64,000 bases of DNA. Source: an uncultured Bartonella sp. (GTDB taxonomy: Bacteria; Pseudomonadota; Alphaproteobacteria; Rhizobiales; Rhizobiaceae). Position numbers and translations under genes: made by a program. Shown here piece by piece: positions 18,805 to 28,312 of this stretch; the first letter of the stretch is position 1; the number at the start of each line of letters is the position of its first letter. The stretch spans positions 496,001 through 560,000 of the forward strand of contig CAMLCZ010000001.1 of the NCBI GenBank assembly GCA_946478665.1. Reading direction: 5' to 3'. Below the pieces are notes generated by a model. The model was not told where the DNA came from, made no database searches, and was given only the letters and a program-made list of their open reading frames with translations.

Positions 18805-19473
18805 CTACATTGTGGTGCCTTTAACAATAAATAATCCACTACGGGTTTTGCCACTGGGTGTTTTTTCTTCATACCATTCAGCAGCGTAAACGTCATCCAT
18901 ACTGATTTTTTGTTTCTTTAATTGCTGGTTTAACCAGGTTTCTGTTTTGCCTATTTCCTCTAGGCTCCCTTCAACAACATCACCATTTTTAATCAATATT
19001 GTTGAATTCTTTCCTTCCTCTTTCTTGATGACAGATAAACTACCATTGGATTCCAGCCTTGCAAAAGCAACCTCGTGAAGACTACACCCCTTAATTCTCA
19101 GCATCGTTGCGAAATCATTGACATCAATATTCAGCCTTTTGATTTCATCCATTTGGTATTTCCCATCAAGCACCAATGCCACATCACCGCCGGCAATAAC
19201 ACGATGAAAAAATACCGAATGTCGGCGCAGAAAATTTAAGCTAATCACCAAAACTTCCCACATGAGCAGAACAATGAGCAATTCAACAACGGTTATATCG
19301 GGATTGTAAATAACACCACCGATAATTCCACCTAAAACAAAGTTGCTGATTAGATCTATTGGTGTCATCTGGCTAAGGCTGCCTCGGCCGCTTGTCCTCA
19401 ACACAAGCAAAAACACAGCCATGCCAATCATCAATTTAAGCGCCACATAACTATAGCCGTATAGATATGTCAT
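18805..19473 (-). CDS. DUF421 (YetF/YcaP-like) membrane protein
   Basis: 222 residues: three N-terminal membrane segments (about 8-80), then a cytosolic alpha/beta domain. The stretch LVLRTSGRGSLSQMTPIDLISNFVLGGIIG near 23-52 is the DUF421 signature (R-X-S-G-[KR]). LVLDGKYQMDEIKRLNIDVNDF near 99-120 and 'LRIKGCSLHEVAFARLESNGSLSVIKK' match the second domain. Function of the family is not established. It lies 43 bases behind cysS on the same strand and may share its transcript. Confidence 0.88.
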   Translation of the reverse strand: MTYLYGYSYVALKLMIGMAVFLLVLRTSGRGSLSQMTPIDLISNFVLGGIIGGVIYNPDITVVELLIVLLMWEVLVISLNFLRRHSVFFHRVIAGGDVALVLDGKYQMDEIKRLNIDVNDFATMLRIKGCSLHEVAFARLESNGSLSVIKKEEGKNSTILIKNGDVVEGSLEEIGKTETWLNQQLKKQKISMDDVYAAEWYEEKTPSGKTRSGLFIVKGTTM

Positions 19474-19515
19474 CCTTCAACACCTTCTATTGTTGCCAGT
19501 GGCGATGTCTGGTGA

Positions 19516-21021
19516 TTAATTACGGGTTTCCCAATGAGTTACTCTTTCGCCTGTGGTTGGATCCTTACCGTCTTTCAATATGATATTTTGTTGCGCGAGT
19601 TCATCGCGAATTCGATCTGCTTCAGCCCAATTTTTCTGATGAATAAATTGAAGGCGTTCCGCAATTTTTTTCTCGACAAATGTTTCATCAACATTGACCC
19701 GACTTTTGAATATTGGACAATCTTTATTCTTTATCCAATCTTCATGAAGAACTCCAAGAAGCTCCATGCCCTGCCCTAATGCTTCTGCATCCTGTTTTTT
19801 ATAATATTGGCGCAATAAGGTAATGGCACTCCAACAATTAAGGTCTTCGCCCAAAACGTCAATAAATTCCTGCTCAATTTTATTGTCTTTGCCTAAAACA
19901 AATTCCTGATGCCTTAACAGTTCATACCAACGATATAACTCGGCGCTCGAATCCGCCAAGCGTTGGGCTGTCCAGTTTAAAGGTTCACGGTAATGCGTTT
20001 GCAACATAGACAAACGCGCTGCCATGCCGACCCATTGATATTTTTCATCAATATCTAGATTTTCTGGAATTTCCGGCAACGGACTTTCCAAAACATCATG
20101 TATTGTTATGAAATTGCCAAGGCTTTTTGACATCTTCTGGCCTTCTACCTGAAGGAAGCCATTATGCATCCACACGTTAGCCATGCGCGGTGTTCCAAAG
20201 GCAGAACAACTTTGTGCTATTTCATTTTCATGGTGTGGGAAAACAAGGTCGATACCACCGCCATGAATATCAAAAATATTATCTTGCGGGTTGTCGCACG
20301 TTAAACCACCGCCATAGGGCTGTAAAAGCTTTGCCATGGACATAGCCGAACATTCAATATGCCAACCTGGACGGCCATTGGTTTTTATTCCTGCGGGTGA
20401 AGGCCAACCGGGTTCACCTTCCTTTGACGGTTTCCATAAAACGAAATCCATTTCGTCCCGCTTATATGCAGCAACATCAATGCGCGCTCCTGCCATCATT
20501 TCGTCCAGCGATCGGCGTGCTAAAGCACCATATCGCGGATTATCTCCCATGCTTGACACTGAAAATAGCACATGGTCTTCGGCAATATAAGCGTGCCCCC
20601 TGTCAATAAGGCGTTCAATCAAGGCACGCATATCGTTCAGATGATCTGTTGCACGTGGTTGTACAGTTGGTGGAAGGCAGCCCAATGCCGTAACATCTTT
20701 TTGGAATTGGGCATTTGTTTTATCAGTCAATTGCCTGATCGCATCATTTAATGGAAGGTCGGGATAATCCCTTGCCGCGCGAGCATTTATCTTGTCATCT
20801 ACGTCTGTTATATTGCGAGCATAAACAACATGTTCCTTACCGTAAACATAGCGCAATAAGCGAAATAGAACATCAAACACAACAACCGGACGTGCGTTAC
20901 CGATATGGGCATAATCATACACTGTTGGCCCACAAACATATAGGCGCACCTTATTTGCATCAATGGGATGAAAAGTTTCTTTGGTTCTTGTAAGCGTATT
21001 ATAAAAGCGCAATGCGGTCAT
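19516..21021 (-). CDS. cysS: Cysteine--tRNA ligase
   Basis: Class I aminoacyl-tRNA synthetase that charges tRNA-Cys. From ATG 21021 ([17 protein letters not shown]) it has 501 residues. It shows the zinc-site Cys in [18 protein letters not shown] (the HIGH motif reads HIGN) near 26-43, the second zinc ligands (HIECSAMS near 220 and HHENEIAQS near 250), and KMSKS in [11 protein letters not shown] near 284. The frame is open for another 21 codons upstream to 21084, but those do not resemble the family. Length and motifs are normal. Confidence 0.97.
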   Translation of the reverse strand: MTALRFYNTLTRTKETFHPIDANKVRLYVCGPTVYDYAHIGNARPVVVFDVLFRLLRYVYGKEHVVYARNITDVDDKINARAARDYPDLPLNDAIRQLTDKTNAQFQKDVTALGCLPPTVQPRATDHLNDMRALIERLIDRGHAYIAEDHVLFSVSSMGDNPRYGALARRSLDEMMAGARIDVAAYKRDEMDFVLWKPSKEGEPGWPSPAGIKTNGRPGWHIECSAMSMAKLLQPYGGGLTCDNPQDNIFDIHGGGIDLVFPHHENEIAQSCSAFGTPRMANVWMHNGFLQVEGQKMSKSLGNFITIHDVLESPLPEIPENLDIDEKYQWVGMAARLSMLQTHYREPLNWTAQRLADSSAELYRWYELLRHQEFVLGKDNKIEQEFIDVLGEDLNCWSAITLLRQYYKKQDAEALGQGMELLGVLHEDWIKNKDCPIFKSRVNVDETFVEKKIAERLQFIHQKNWAEADRIRDELAQQNIILKDGKDPTTGERVTHWETRN

Positions 21022-21125
21022 TACTGTGTTTCCATATATCGAACAAATCGATAAAGTCATTGCAGCCCTTAACCTTCCAGTCAAGGCAATCTGCAGTCTT
21101 TACTGTTAAGCACTTCTGTTCGCCA

Positions 21126-21881
21126 CTAGAAAAGATCTAACTGGCGTGTATTTTTAGTTGTTTTATCCTTGTTTTCATTGTCTTGCAAAACAATACGGTT
21201 TTGTACATCATCTCCCAAATAAGTCGCACTGTTAATTTTTTCAGAAACAGGAAACATTTCCAACTGTTCAACATCGGACTTTTGCAAAATATCAAGCACG
21301 TCAGATGCACGGTAATTGCGGCAATCAAGCCACCGTTCATAATCCTGTCGTTTGATAATAACCGGCATTCTATGATGTATGGCGGATAAAGGTGCTTTGG
21401 CGGCTGATGTGATTATAGCGGCGGTATCAACTTGCGAACCTTCTTGACCGCTCCATGTTTCCATTAGACCAGCAAAACCTATGACCTCATTTTTTCCTGA
21501 CTTAATATAAAACGGCTGAGACTTTCCGCGTGTGCCTTTTTTCCATTCATAAAAGCCTGTTGCTGGTATTATCACGCGGTGATGTTTTAGCGCATTGGTG
21601 AAAGACTTTTTTTCCGCCACGGTTTCGGCACGAATATTGAATGTCAATGGCCAACGGTCTGGATCCTTTGTCCATGCCGGAATAAATCCCCATCTGGCAA
21701 GCATACTATCATAAGGCGGACGATTAGATGTCTTGTCTCGATACGCTTCCGGTGCCCTAATAATCAGGATAGGTTGTGTTGGTGAAATATTATAGCGGTG
21801 GGGAAAACTATCTTCTATCCACGCATCAAATTCTTGCGCTACTTCATTTACCGAAGCATTTAATGCAAAACGACCGCACAT
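21126..21881 (-). CDS. SOS response-associated peptidase (SRAP/YedK-HMCES family)
   Basis: Proteins of this family crosslink through Cys2 to abasic sites in single-stranded DNA and shield them. The 251-residue protein starts MCGRFALN, which exposes Cys2 after Met removal. It has YNISPTQPILIIR near 29-41, FNIRAETVAEKKSF near 79-92, the active-site Glu in ATGFYEWKKG near 110-119, and the catalytic His in HHRMPVI near 170. These are the complete SRAP active-site set. A Gln/Lys-rich tail of about 35 residues is less conserved. Single gene. Confidence 0.93.
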   Translation of the reverse strand: MCGRFALNASVNEVAQEFDAWIEDSFPHRYNISPTQPILIIRAPEAYRDKTSNRPPYDSMLARWGFIPAWTKDPDRWPLTFNIRAETVAEKKSFTNALKHHRVIIPATGFYEWKKGTRGKSQPFYIKSGKNEVIGFAGLMETWSGQEGSQVDTAAIITSAAKAPLSAIHHRMPVIIKRQDYERWLDCRNYRASDVLDILQKSDVEQLEMFPVSEKINSATYLGDDVQNRIVLQDNENKDKTTKNTRQLDLF

Positions 21882-22232
21882 AACACACCATCACAAAACC
21901 CTATCCACCTACCAACTATAACAATTCGCAGGCAAATTGACCATAAATTTTCCCGTAACAATAGCTAAATCTAAAACGCCAATATCTCACCCCCAAGACA
22001 GGATTTGAGTTTTAATGCGAAACAATAGTCTAACACGACTGTGAACTATCATACGCAAAAAACGCTCTCGCGCCAAAATAATGTTAACTGTTTAAGCGCT
22101 ATAAAACTTTTCTAATACATTTGACCGATCTAACCGGTACAAATGGCTTAATATCTTCCAACTATCTTTTTAACTGGGATATTCAAATTAACAGTGATCG
22201 TCAAAACCACTTCACAAATTGAGTCTAAAGCA
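21882..22232. other. Intergenic region between SRAP and TIGR02301 genes
   Basis: 351 bases, divergent promoters expected. I see no open frame of note, no hairpin with a T run and no recognisable operator. Confidence 0.5.
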
Positions 22233-22604
22233 ATGCATAACATATTGAAAATTCTGCTTGTTTTTTCATTTTTAGGGCTATGCACACAAGTCCATGCGCA
22301 ACAAACATCACAATATGATTCAAAAATGTTACGTCTTGCCGAAATATTGGGATCACTGCATTATTTACAAAACCTATGTAGCGCACCTACTTCGCAATGG
22401 CGCGACCGCATGAATGAGCTTATTGATGCTGAGAACCCCAATGCAACGCGCCGTGCGCGTCTCTATGCCGCTTTTAATGATGCGTATCGCGCTTTTTCAA
22501 CCAATTATCACACATGCACAAAAGCGGCGGTAGAGCTAGATCAGCAATATATCAAGGAAGGATCGGTTTTATCGAATGAATTGCTCAATCACTTCGGTAA
22601 TTAA
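22233..22604 (+). CDS. TIGR02301-like secreted alphaproteobacterial protein
   Basis: A 123-residue exported protein. The signal peptide MHNILKILLVFSFLGLCTQVHA is followed by QQTSQYDSKMLRLAEILGSLHYLQNLC, EWRD-like QWRDRMNELIDAENPNATRRARLYAAFNDAYRAF and a Cys in YHTCTKAA. This pattern (small exported protein, two conserved Cys, 'LAEILGSLHYLR' motif) matches my memory of the TIGR02301 family, restricted to alphaproteobacteria and of unknown function. The ATG at 22233 is preferred over an in-frame GTG at 22194 because it begins a normal signal peptide. A family-level call only. Confidence 0.78.
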   Translation: MHNILKILLVFSFLGLCTQVHAQQTSQYDSKMLRLAEILGSLHYLQNLCSAPTSQWRDRMNELIDAENPNATRRARLYAAFNDAYRAFSTNYHTCTKAAVELDQQYIKEGSVLSNELLNHFGN

Positions 22605-22681
22605 CCCTTTTTGCCTAATCAAACTGACAACGAACAAATTTCTGCTATAGCTGATAATAAGCCAGTTTACAGAAATATTTT

Positions 22682-22951
22682 ATGGGTTTGTCAATGAGTC
22701 AATCCAACACCAATCTAAGTGCAGTCATTGCCGAGGAACAAAAACTCGCAGCAGTAGAATTTCAGGTTGAAGCTTGGGCCGGCGGCATTTCAACGGGTAT
22801 TGACCCTGAAATATTGGCTGAAGTAGCCTTTGATACTGCCATCAAATATCTATTGCAGAGCTCTTCGGAAAAACAGGTACTTAAGGTTCTTTCCCATATG
22901 CGTGATAAAGTTGTAATGGGTGAATTTAACGATCATAAAACGATTCAATAA
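22682..22951 (+). CDS. Small conserved hypothetical protein
   Basis: 89 residues, soluble, mostly helical, no membrane segment or metal motif. Recognisable text: AVEFQVEAWAGGISTGIDPEILAEVAFDTAIKYLL, which reads like a small alphaproteobacterial protein family of unknown role. Start may be ATG 22682 (MGLSMSQSN) or ATG 22694 (MSQSN); neither has a clear ribosome site. It lies 77 bases after the TIGR02301-like gene and may share its transcript. I do not recognise a function. Confidence 0.6.
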   Translation: MGLSMSQSNTNLSAVIAEEQKLAAVEFQVEAWAGGISTGIDPEILAEVAFDTAIKYLLQSSSEKQVLKVLSHMRDKVVMGEFNDHKTIQ

Positions 22952-23116
22952 AAGCATATAAGTTATTGTAAATATTGTTATTATTTTACTTATTTTGATC
23001 GTTACTTTTGTCAATACAGCTACTCCCCAATAATCCATAACGCTAATTTTCTGGATTGAGATAGCTTACTACAACACACTATATTTCTATTATTTTTGCT
23101 TTGAGACCAATATAGC

Positions 23117-23812
23117 TCAAGACAATTGCCGCAAAAGATAAGGCAATTCATTAAAGGCATCGATTTTACGATACCGCGGATTGTTTATCGGTTCATCTGC
23201 TCGTTCCAATATCCATGTAACCTCATAAGGCACATAAACCGCCCATGCCCCTACTTCCAATGCAGGTAGAATATCGGACTTCAATGAATTGCCAACCATG
23301 ACTGCGTTTTCAGTTTTTTGCCCGTGAGCTTTAAACAACTTCTTATAAATATCAGGATTTTTATCACTGACGATTTCGACAGCATCGAAGAAAGCGGACA
23401 AACCTGATTGCTGAAGCTTCCTTTCCTGATCGAAAAGATCACCCTTACTGATTAGAATGAGACGATAATCTTTTTTAAGCTGCTTGAGACATTTTTCCAC
23501 ACCATCAATAACGGTAACGGGGTATGATAACATTGCTTGTCCCGCATCAAGTATATGTTTCATAATCGAAGCTGCTTGATCGTTTCCGACCAATGCAAGA
23601 GCCGTTTCTATCATAGAAAGCATGAAGCCTTTGATACCATAACCATATAATGGCAGATTATACCTGATGGTTGTAAACAGCTTATCCCTGATGAAGGTTG
23701 GTTCGGCATAATCTTGCAACAATTCAACAAAAAGCTCTTCCGTTTGCCGAAAGAGCTTTTCATTATGCCAAAGTGTATCATCAGCGTCGATGCCGACGGT
23801 AGATATCGACAT
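23117..23812 (-). CDS. HAD-superfamily hydrolase
   Basis: 231 residues with the haloacid dehalogenase motifs: I IDADDTLWH (nucleophile Asp9, acid-base Asp11), II LILISKGD near 134-141, III Lys in EIVSDKNPDIYKK near 162-174, and IV AVMVGNSLKSDILPA near 190-204. A helical cap lies between motifs I and II (about 15-100), a subclass C1 layout. Likely a phosphatase acting on a small phosphorylated metabolite; the substrate cannot be read from sequence. It begins 12 bases after the dihydroorotase stop and is probably cotranscribed with it. Confidence 0.87.
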   Translation of the reverse strand: MSISTVGIDADDTLWHNEKLFRQTEELFVELLQDYAEPTFIRDKLFTTIRYNLPLYGYGIKGFMLSMIETALALVGNDQAASIMKHILDAGQAMLSYPVTVIDGVEKCLKQLKKDYRLILISKGDLFDQERKLQQSGLSAFFDAVEIVSDKNPDIYKKLFKAHGQKTENAVMVGNSLKSDILPALEVGAWAVYVPYEVTWILERADEPINNPRYRKIDAFNELPYLLRQLS

Positions 23813-23824
23813 TAGGAAGACCTA

Positions 23825-25162
23825 TTAAACGTTTTTGGGTAAAGCTTCCAAAAACTTGACTGTTTCACCTTGTGATGGCGTTACAATTTCGCCCTGCCAC
23901 ATAACCGTTTTGCCGCGGATAATCGTACCAACTGGCCAACCTTTTACCTTCTTACCATCATAAGGCGTCCAACCAGCTTTCGAACCAACTTGCTCATTGC
24001 GGATTGTTTCTTCACGCTTTAGGTCAACAATCGTCAAGTCAGCGTCATACCCCACTGCGATACGCCCCTTACGGCAAATGTTAAAAATACGATTTGGGCC
24101 ATGAGACGTCAGATCAACAAACCGTTGTAATGACAGACGCCCTGCATTGACATGATTAAGCATAATAGGAACCGTGGTTTGAACACCTGTCATACCCGAT
24201 GGCGACGCGGGGTAAGGTTTATGTTTTTCTTCCAATATATGAGGCGCATGATCTGACCCCAAAACATCTATGATCCCTTGTTGAACACCATACCAGATGC
24301 CATCACGATGGCGGCTTTCTCTTACCGGTGGGTTCATTTGGATAAGCGTGCCAAGACGTGCATAATCATCGGCGCTCAAAGTAAGATGATGTTGGGTTGC
24401 TTCTAGTGTCGCAACATCTTTATGCTGCTTGAGAAACTCTATTTCTTCGGCTGTTGACACGTGAAGCACGTGTATTCTTGCGCCTGTTTTATGGGCAATT
24501 CTAACCAGACGTTCTGTGCAATGCAGAGCGGCTATTTCATCACGCCATATTGGGTGGGATGACGGGTCACCTTCAACCCGTAAATGCTTGCGTTCGTTCA
24601 ACCGTGCCTCATCTTCCGAGTGAAAGGCAGCGCGACGGCGCGTATGTTGAAGAATTTTGTAAACGCCTTCGTCATCATCAACCAAAAGATTGCCTGTTGA
24701 CGACCCCATAAAAACTTTTATGCCGGCAGCACCTGGTAAACGTTCAAGTTCTCCGACATCATTAGCATTTTCATGTGTTCCACCAACCCAAAATGCAAAA
24801 TCGCAATGCATACGGTGATGCCCACGTTTTACCTTATCGGCCAAGGCTGCTTCTGTTGTTGTCAGCGGATTGGTGTTGGGCATTTCAAACACTGCCGTAA
24901 CACCACCAAGGACAGCCGAACGAGAACCACTTTCCAAATCTTCTTTATACTCTCCACCAGGTTCACGGAAATGCACCTGACTATCAATGATACCTGGTAA
25001 AATATGAAGTCCCTTACAGTCTACTATCTCACCGGCAGAACATGCTGATAATCCCCCTATTTCTGCGATACGACCGTCAATGATACCAATATCTCTCTCC
25101 CCCATACCATCGTGATTAACTACCGTTGCATTCTTAAAAATTTTATCAAATGTTCTAGACAT
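23825..25162 (-). CDS. pyrC: Dihydroorotase (class I, amidohydrolase family)
   Basis: Cyclises carbamoyl-aspartate to dihydroorotate in pyrimidine synthesis. The 445 residues show ILPGIIDSQVHFREPGGEYKEDLESGS near 54-80, MPNTNPLT near 94-101, the Lys of AGIKVFMGSSTGNL near 146-159 (carboxylated metal ligand), His ligands in LHVSTAEE and ATQHHLTLS, and the catalytic Asp in GSDHAPHILEEK near 313. The first metal-ligand motif, usually HXH, reads QVH here. I believe this variant occurs in other Rhizobiales dihydroorotases. An allantoinase-like or other amidohydrolase role is the alternative. Confidence 0.87.
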   Translation of the reverse strand: MSRTFDKIFKNATVVNHDGMGERDIGIIDGRIAEIGGLSACSAGEIVDCKGLHILPGIIDSQVHFREPGGEYKEDLESGSRSAVLGGVTAVFEMPNTNPLTTTEAALADKVKRGHHRMHCDFAFWVGGTHENANDVGELERLPGAAGIKVFMGSSTGNLLVDDDEGVYKILQHTRRRAAFHSEDEARLNERKHLRVEGDPSSHPIWRDEIAALHCTERLVRIAHKTGARIHVLHVSTAEEIEFLKQHKDVATLEATQHHLTLSADDYARLGTLIQMNPPVRESRHRDGIWYGVQQGIIDVLGSDHAPHILEEKHKPYPASPSGMTGVQTTVPIMLNHVNAGRLSLQRFVDLTSHGPNRIFNICRKGRIAVGYDADLTIVDLKREETIRNEQVGSKAGWTPYDGKKVKGWPVGTIIRGKTVMWQGEIVTPSQGETVKFLEALPKNV

Positions 25163-25227
25163 AAGTCTTGCTCCTTGCAGCTCACTTCTTTACCGATTAC
25201 GTAAACGGGAGAGGAAAGGCAAGAAAA

Positions 25228-26103
25228 ATGGAACAAAATATGCACTCGCTCGCAATAAATGATAGATCTATTGTTGAAATTACTGGCCCTGATGCAGCAC
25301 ACTTTCTTGAAAGATTGATTACAACTGATGTTGAAAAACTCAATGTAAATGAGCTTCTGCCGGGTGCTCTCCTTTCCCCACAAGGCAAGGTGCTGTTTGA
25401 CTTTCTTATCGGCAAATTAGCCAATGGTTTCTTTATTGATATTACTGACCAATTGGCTGATACGTTCGCAAAACGGCTAAAACTTTATAAATTGCGATCA
25501 GATGTTGAAATTAGTGAGTCTATTAAACAGGTTACGACAATTTCTTGGGGAAATGATTCAGTTCCATCACAAATTGATTCAGCTTTTATTGATAAACGCT
25601 TTCCAGATAATGAAAAAGTCATACGCCGATATGACAAAAATTCTTCCCCCACTGCGATTTTTGAAGCGGCTTTAAAACAGTGGAATTTATTACGCATTCA
25701 ATATGCAATTCCTGAAAGTGGTAAAGATTTTGCCCTTAACAATGTCTTTCCTCATGATATCAACTTTGACCAGCTTGGCGCTATTTCTTATAAAAAAGGC
25801 TGCTATGTCGGACAAGAAATTGTGTCGCGTATGCATCACCGTGGCACGGCTCGTCGCCGCACATTAATCGCCGAGGCAGAACAAAATTTGCCCTCCTCCG
25901 GCACGATTGAAGCAGATGGAAAAACCATTGGCGAGTTGGGCACGGTTATTGATCGGCAAGCTTTGGCACTTGCTCGAATTGATCGCGCCAAAGCGGCTAT
26001 GGATAATGGTATAGCTTTGACGGTAAACGGTATACCGCTAACTTTGCGCATAGCACCGAATATGCAATATGATTTTCCAGAAAACATTTCGGAAGGTGAA
26101 TAG
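25228..26103 (+). CDS. ygfZ: YgfZ/GcvT-domain folate-binding protein
   Basis: A 291-residue tetrahydrofolate-binding protein that helps maintain or repair certain iron-sulfur enzymes. The hallmark KGCYVGQE with its essential Cys lies near 190-198 (KKGCYVGQEIVSRMHHRG). The N-terminal GcvT-like stretch is ITGPDAAHFLERLITTDVEKL, followed by LSPQGKVLFDFLI. The ATG at 25228 is chosen over the open frame from 25168 because GAGAGGAAAGG lies nine bases upstream. Its stop is immediately followed by the ATG of the HD gene, so the three genes 25228-27236 are one operon. Confidence 0.93.
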   Translation: MEQNMHSLAINDRSIVEITGPDAAHFLERLITTDVEKLNVNELLPGALLSPQGKVLFDFLIGKLANGFFIDITDQLADTFAKRLKLYKLRSDVEISESIKQVTTISWGNDSVPSQIDSAFIDKRFPDNEKVIRRYDKNSSPTAIFEAALKQWNLLRIQYAIPESGKDFALNNVFPHDINFDQLGAISYKKGCYVGQEIVSRMHHRGTARRRTLIAEAEQNLPSSGTIEADGKTIGELGTVIDRQALALARIDRAKAAMDNGIALTVNGIPLTLRIAPNMQYDFPENISEGE

Positions 26104-26724
26104 ATGGCTAAGGCTGAAAAAAATCAAGATGGTGAAGCCCGTGCATGGCAACGTATGTTATCTGGCCGCCGGCTTGATCTCATAAATCCATCACCACTTG
26201 ATATAGAGATTAGTGACATTGCGCATGGCCTAGCGCGCGTCGCCCGCTGGAATGGTCAAACAAAAGGCATACACGCTTATTCTGTTGCGCAACATTCTCT
26301 TTTGGTGGAGCATATCTATTGCCGTTTGTTCAATTGTCAAACGCCTGATGAAAAGCAATTAGCGCTCCTACATGATGCGCCTGAATATGTTATTGGTGAT
26401 ATGATCTCGCCATTCAAAGCGGTTATGGGCGGTAATTACCAGATGGTAGAAAAACGTTTGGAAGATGCGATCCATGTGCGTTTCGCCTTACCAACGGACA
26501 TAAAACCCAAAATACAAAAACAGATCAAGCAAGCCGATCAAGTGGCGGCCTATTACGAGGCTATAACACTTGCTGGCTTCAACACCGATGAAGCATTGCG
26601 TTATTTTGGTCAGCCAAACGGTGTCACGGCTGAAGGACTGGATCTAACACCAAGGCCAACACAGCAGGTTGAGGGGGCTTTTTTGGAACGTTTTAATGAA
26701 ATAGAAGCTGAACGAAGCAATTAA
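26104..26724 (+). CDS. HD-domain phosphohydrolase (YfbR-like)
   Basis: A 206-residue metal-dependent phosphohydrolase. HD-superfamily motifs are H-(...)-HD-(...)-D: YSVAQHSLLVEH near 59-70, the metal pair in LALLHDAPEYVIGDMISPFK near 87-106, and a downstream Asp in IKQADQVAAYYEA near 140-152. This layout resembles the 5'-deoxynucleotidase YfbR and its relatives; nucleotide specificity is inferred. No spacing to the upstream ygfZ, and its stop overlaps the next start (TAATG), indicating coupled translation. Confidence 0.86.
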   Translation: MAKAEKNQDGEARAWQRMLSGRRLDLINPSPLDIEISDIAHGLARVARWNGQTKGIHAYSVAQHSLLVEHIYCRLFNCQTPDEKQLALLHDAPEYVIGDMISPFKAVMGGNYQMVEKRLEDAIHVRFALPTDIKPKIQKQIKQADQVAAYYEAITLAGFNTDEALRYFGQPNGVTAEGLDLTPRPTQQVEGAFLERFNEIEAERSN

Positions 26725-27236
26725 TGTCTTATCTTGTTGTTTGCCCCTTATCACAATTGGAAAAAACAATTCAATTACACCGCCCGCGTGAGATGATTAC
26801 ATTAATGAGTCCGGGTGCTGTCTTGGCACGCCCGAGCGAAATTGCTCCTGAAAATCATTATTCTTTGACATTCAATGACATTACGGAACCCCGTGAAGGT
26901 TATATCCCACCAGTAGCGGCTGATATTCTTACAATCGTCAAAATTGCAGAGCACTGGCATCAAAAACACCCACTTCTTATTCATTGCCAAATGGGAATTT
27001 CACGGTCGACTGCCGCAGCCTTTATAACCGCATGTTCTTTATTGCCTAAAAACGATGAGCTTCAACTTGCACTTTTATTGAGAAAATTGTCCCCCTCCGC
27101 GACACCAAATAAACTTATGATTGCGCTCGCTGATAATATTTTAAACCGTGATGGTCGCATGATAAAAGCGATTGAAAGCATCGGTAGAGGGGCTGATGCT
27201 TTTGAAGGAACCCCTTTTGAACTTCCCATTGCTTGA
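26724..27236 (+). CDS. Dual-specificity-type protein phosphatase
   Basis: 170 residues with the cysteine-based phosphatase loop HCQMGISRS near 86-94 (CX5R; Cys87, Arg93). The upstream region has FNDITEPREGYIPP near 51-64, where the conserved general-acid Asp would sit. This is the alphaproteobacterial 'tyrosine phosphatase family' of short proteins, for which substrates are unknown. It is coupled to the HD phosphohydrolase by a one-base overlap and to ygfZ before it. A conserved trio would suggest a shared process, but the sequence does not show which. Confidence 0.87.
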   Translation: MSYLVVCPLSQLEKTIQLHRPREMITLMSPGAVLARPSEIAPENHYSLTFNDITEPREGYIPPVAADILTIVKIAEHWHQKHPLLIHCQMGISRSTAAAFITACSLLPKNDELQLALLLRKLSPSATPNKLMIALADNILNRDGRMIKAIESIGRGADAFEGTPFELPIA

Positions 27237-27343
27237 TAATCAACAGAGTAATGCAAATAGGCTGGTACTTCGCAATTCAGTAAAACCGATGAATTCTTGG
27301 CAGATAGTCATCTGTGGCTTTGTTGATTATCTATTGAGCCATT

Positions 27344-27451
27344 AGCCTTAAACAATCATAAGGCTGCGATTAGCGAGATATGATTGCTTGAAAATGACAG
27401 CATTATTGGCTGCTCAATGAACCTCAATTCCATGTTGCTAAAGAATTGAGG
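27344..27451. other. Two inverted repeats between convergent genes
   Basis: agcctta (27344-27350) pairs with taaggct (27359-27365) across an 8-base loop. cctcaattc (27422-27430) pairs with gaattgagg (27443-27451) across 12 bases. They stand between the phosphatase gene (plus) and panB (minus), where transcript ends are expected. Neither has a T run on either strand, so terminator status is uncertain. Confidence 0.4.
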
Positions 27452-27482
27452 CTCATATTGATAATCTCTGAAATTGCAAGCT

Positions 27483-28307
27483 TTAAGACACTTTTTTAAC
27501 GCTGTAAGTCTCAGCTTCTCCTGGAAAAGTGCGGCTTTTAACATCTGAAGCATATCGTTTTATTGCTTCATCCATCGCATCACCCAGTTTCCCATATCGG
27601 CGAACAAACTTAGGCGACCATTCGTTAAAGCCTAGCATGTCTTCAGTGACAAGAACTTGCCCATCACATTGGTTGGATGCGCCAATTCCAATTGTCGGTA
27701 TGGCAAGCTGGCGCGTAATTTTAGCGGCTAATGGCTCCACCACCCCTTCCAACACTATTGCAAATGCTCCAGCGGCTTCAATTGCAGCGGCATCAGCTTC
27801 TATATTTGCCCATTCGGACTGGTCGCGACCTTGTGTTTTAAAACCACCCAAACTGTTGAAAGATTGCGGTGTTAAGCCGATATGACCCATGACTGGTATT
27901 CCGCGTCGTGTCAAAAAGCGGACTGTTTTTGCCATGTGCAAACCACCTTCAAGCTTGACGGCGCCGCATCCGGTTTCCGACATAATACGAGAGGCATTGG
28001 TAAATGCTTGTTCTGGGCTTTTTTCATACGAGCCAAACGGCATATCAATAACAACCAGTGCAGATGTACTACCGCGTGTCACAGCCGCCCCATGGGCAAT
28101 CATCATATCAACACTGACTGGCAAGGTTGAATCAAACCCATAAACAACCATTCCCAAACTATCCCCCACCAAAAGAAAATCACAATGAGGGTCAGCGATA
28201 CGCGCGGCGTAAGTGGTATAAGCGGTGAGCGATACGATTGGTTCACCACCTTTACGCGCCCTAATTTTAGGTGCTGTCATACGCTGAACTGGTTTTTGAG
28301 AGCTCAT
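27483..28307 (-). CDS. panB: 3-methyl-2-oxobutanoate hydroxymethyltransferase
   Basis: First enzyme of pantothenate synthesis: adds a hydroxymethyl group from methylene-tetrahydrofolate to alpha-ketoisovalerate. The 274-residue sequence has [33 protein letters not shown] near 25-57, with the metal ligand Asp in VGDSLGM, and VKLEGG near 115. [14 protein letters not shown] lies near 135-148 and [15 protein letters not shown] near 200-214. Length is typical. It lies six bases behind panC on the same strand, giving a panC-panB operon for consecutive parts of the pathway. Confidence 0.96.
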   Translation of the reverse strand: MSSQKPVQRMTAPKIRARKGGEPIVSLTAYTTYAARIADPHCDFLLVGDSLGMVVYGFDSTLPVSVDMMIAHGAAVTRGSTSALVVIDMPFGSYEKSPEQAFTNASRIMSETGCGAVKLEGGLHMAKTVRFLTRRGIPVMGHIGLTPQSFNSLGGFKTQGRDQSEWANIEADAAAIEAAGAFAIVLEGVVEPLAAKITRQLAIPTIGIGASNQCDGQVLVTEDMLGFNEWSPKFVRRYGKLGDAMDEAIKRYASDVKSRTFPGEAETYSVKKVS

Positions 28308-28312
28308 CGCGC

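Noticed and set aside
27529-28143. Open frames on the plus strand within panB
   Set aside because: Antisense to panB, which is complete and has all family motifs.
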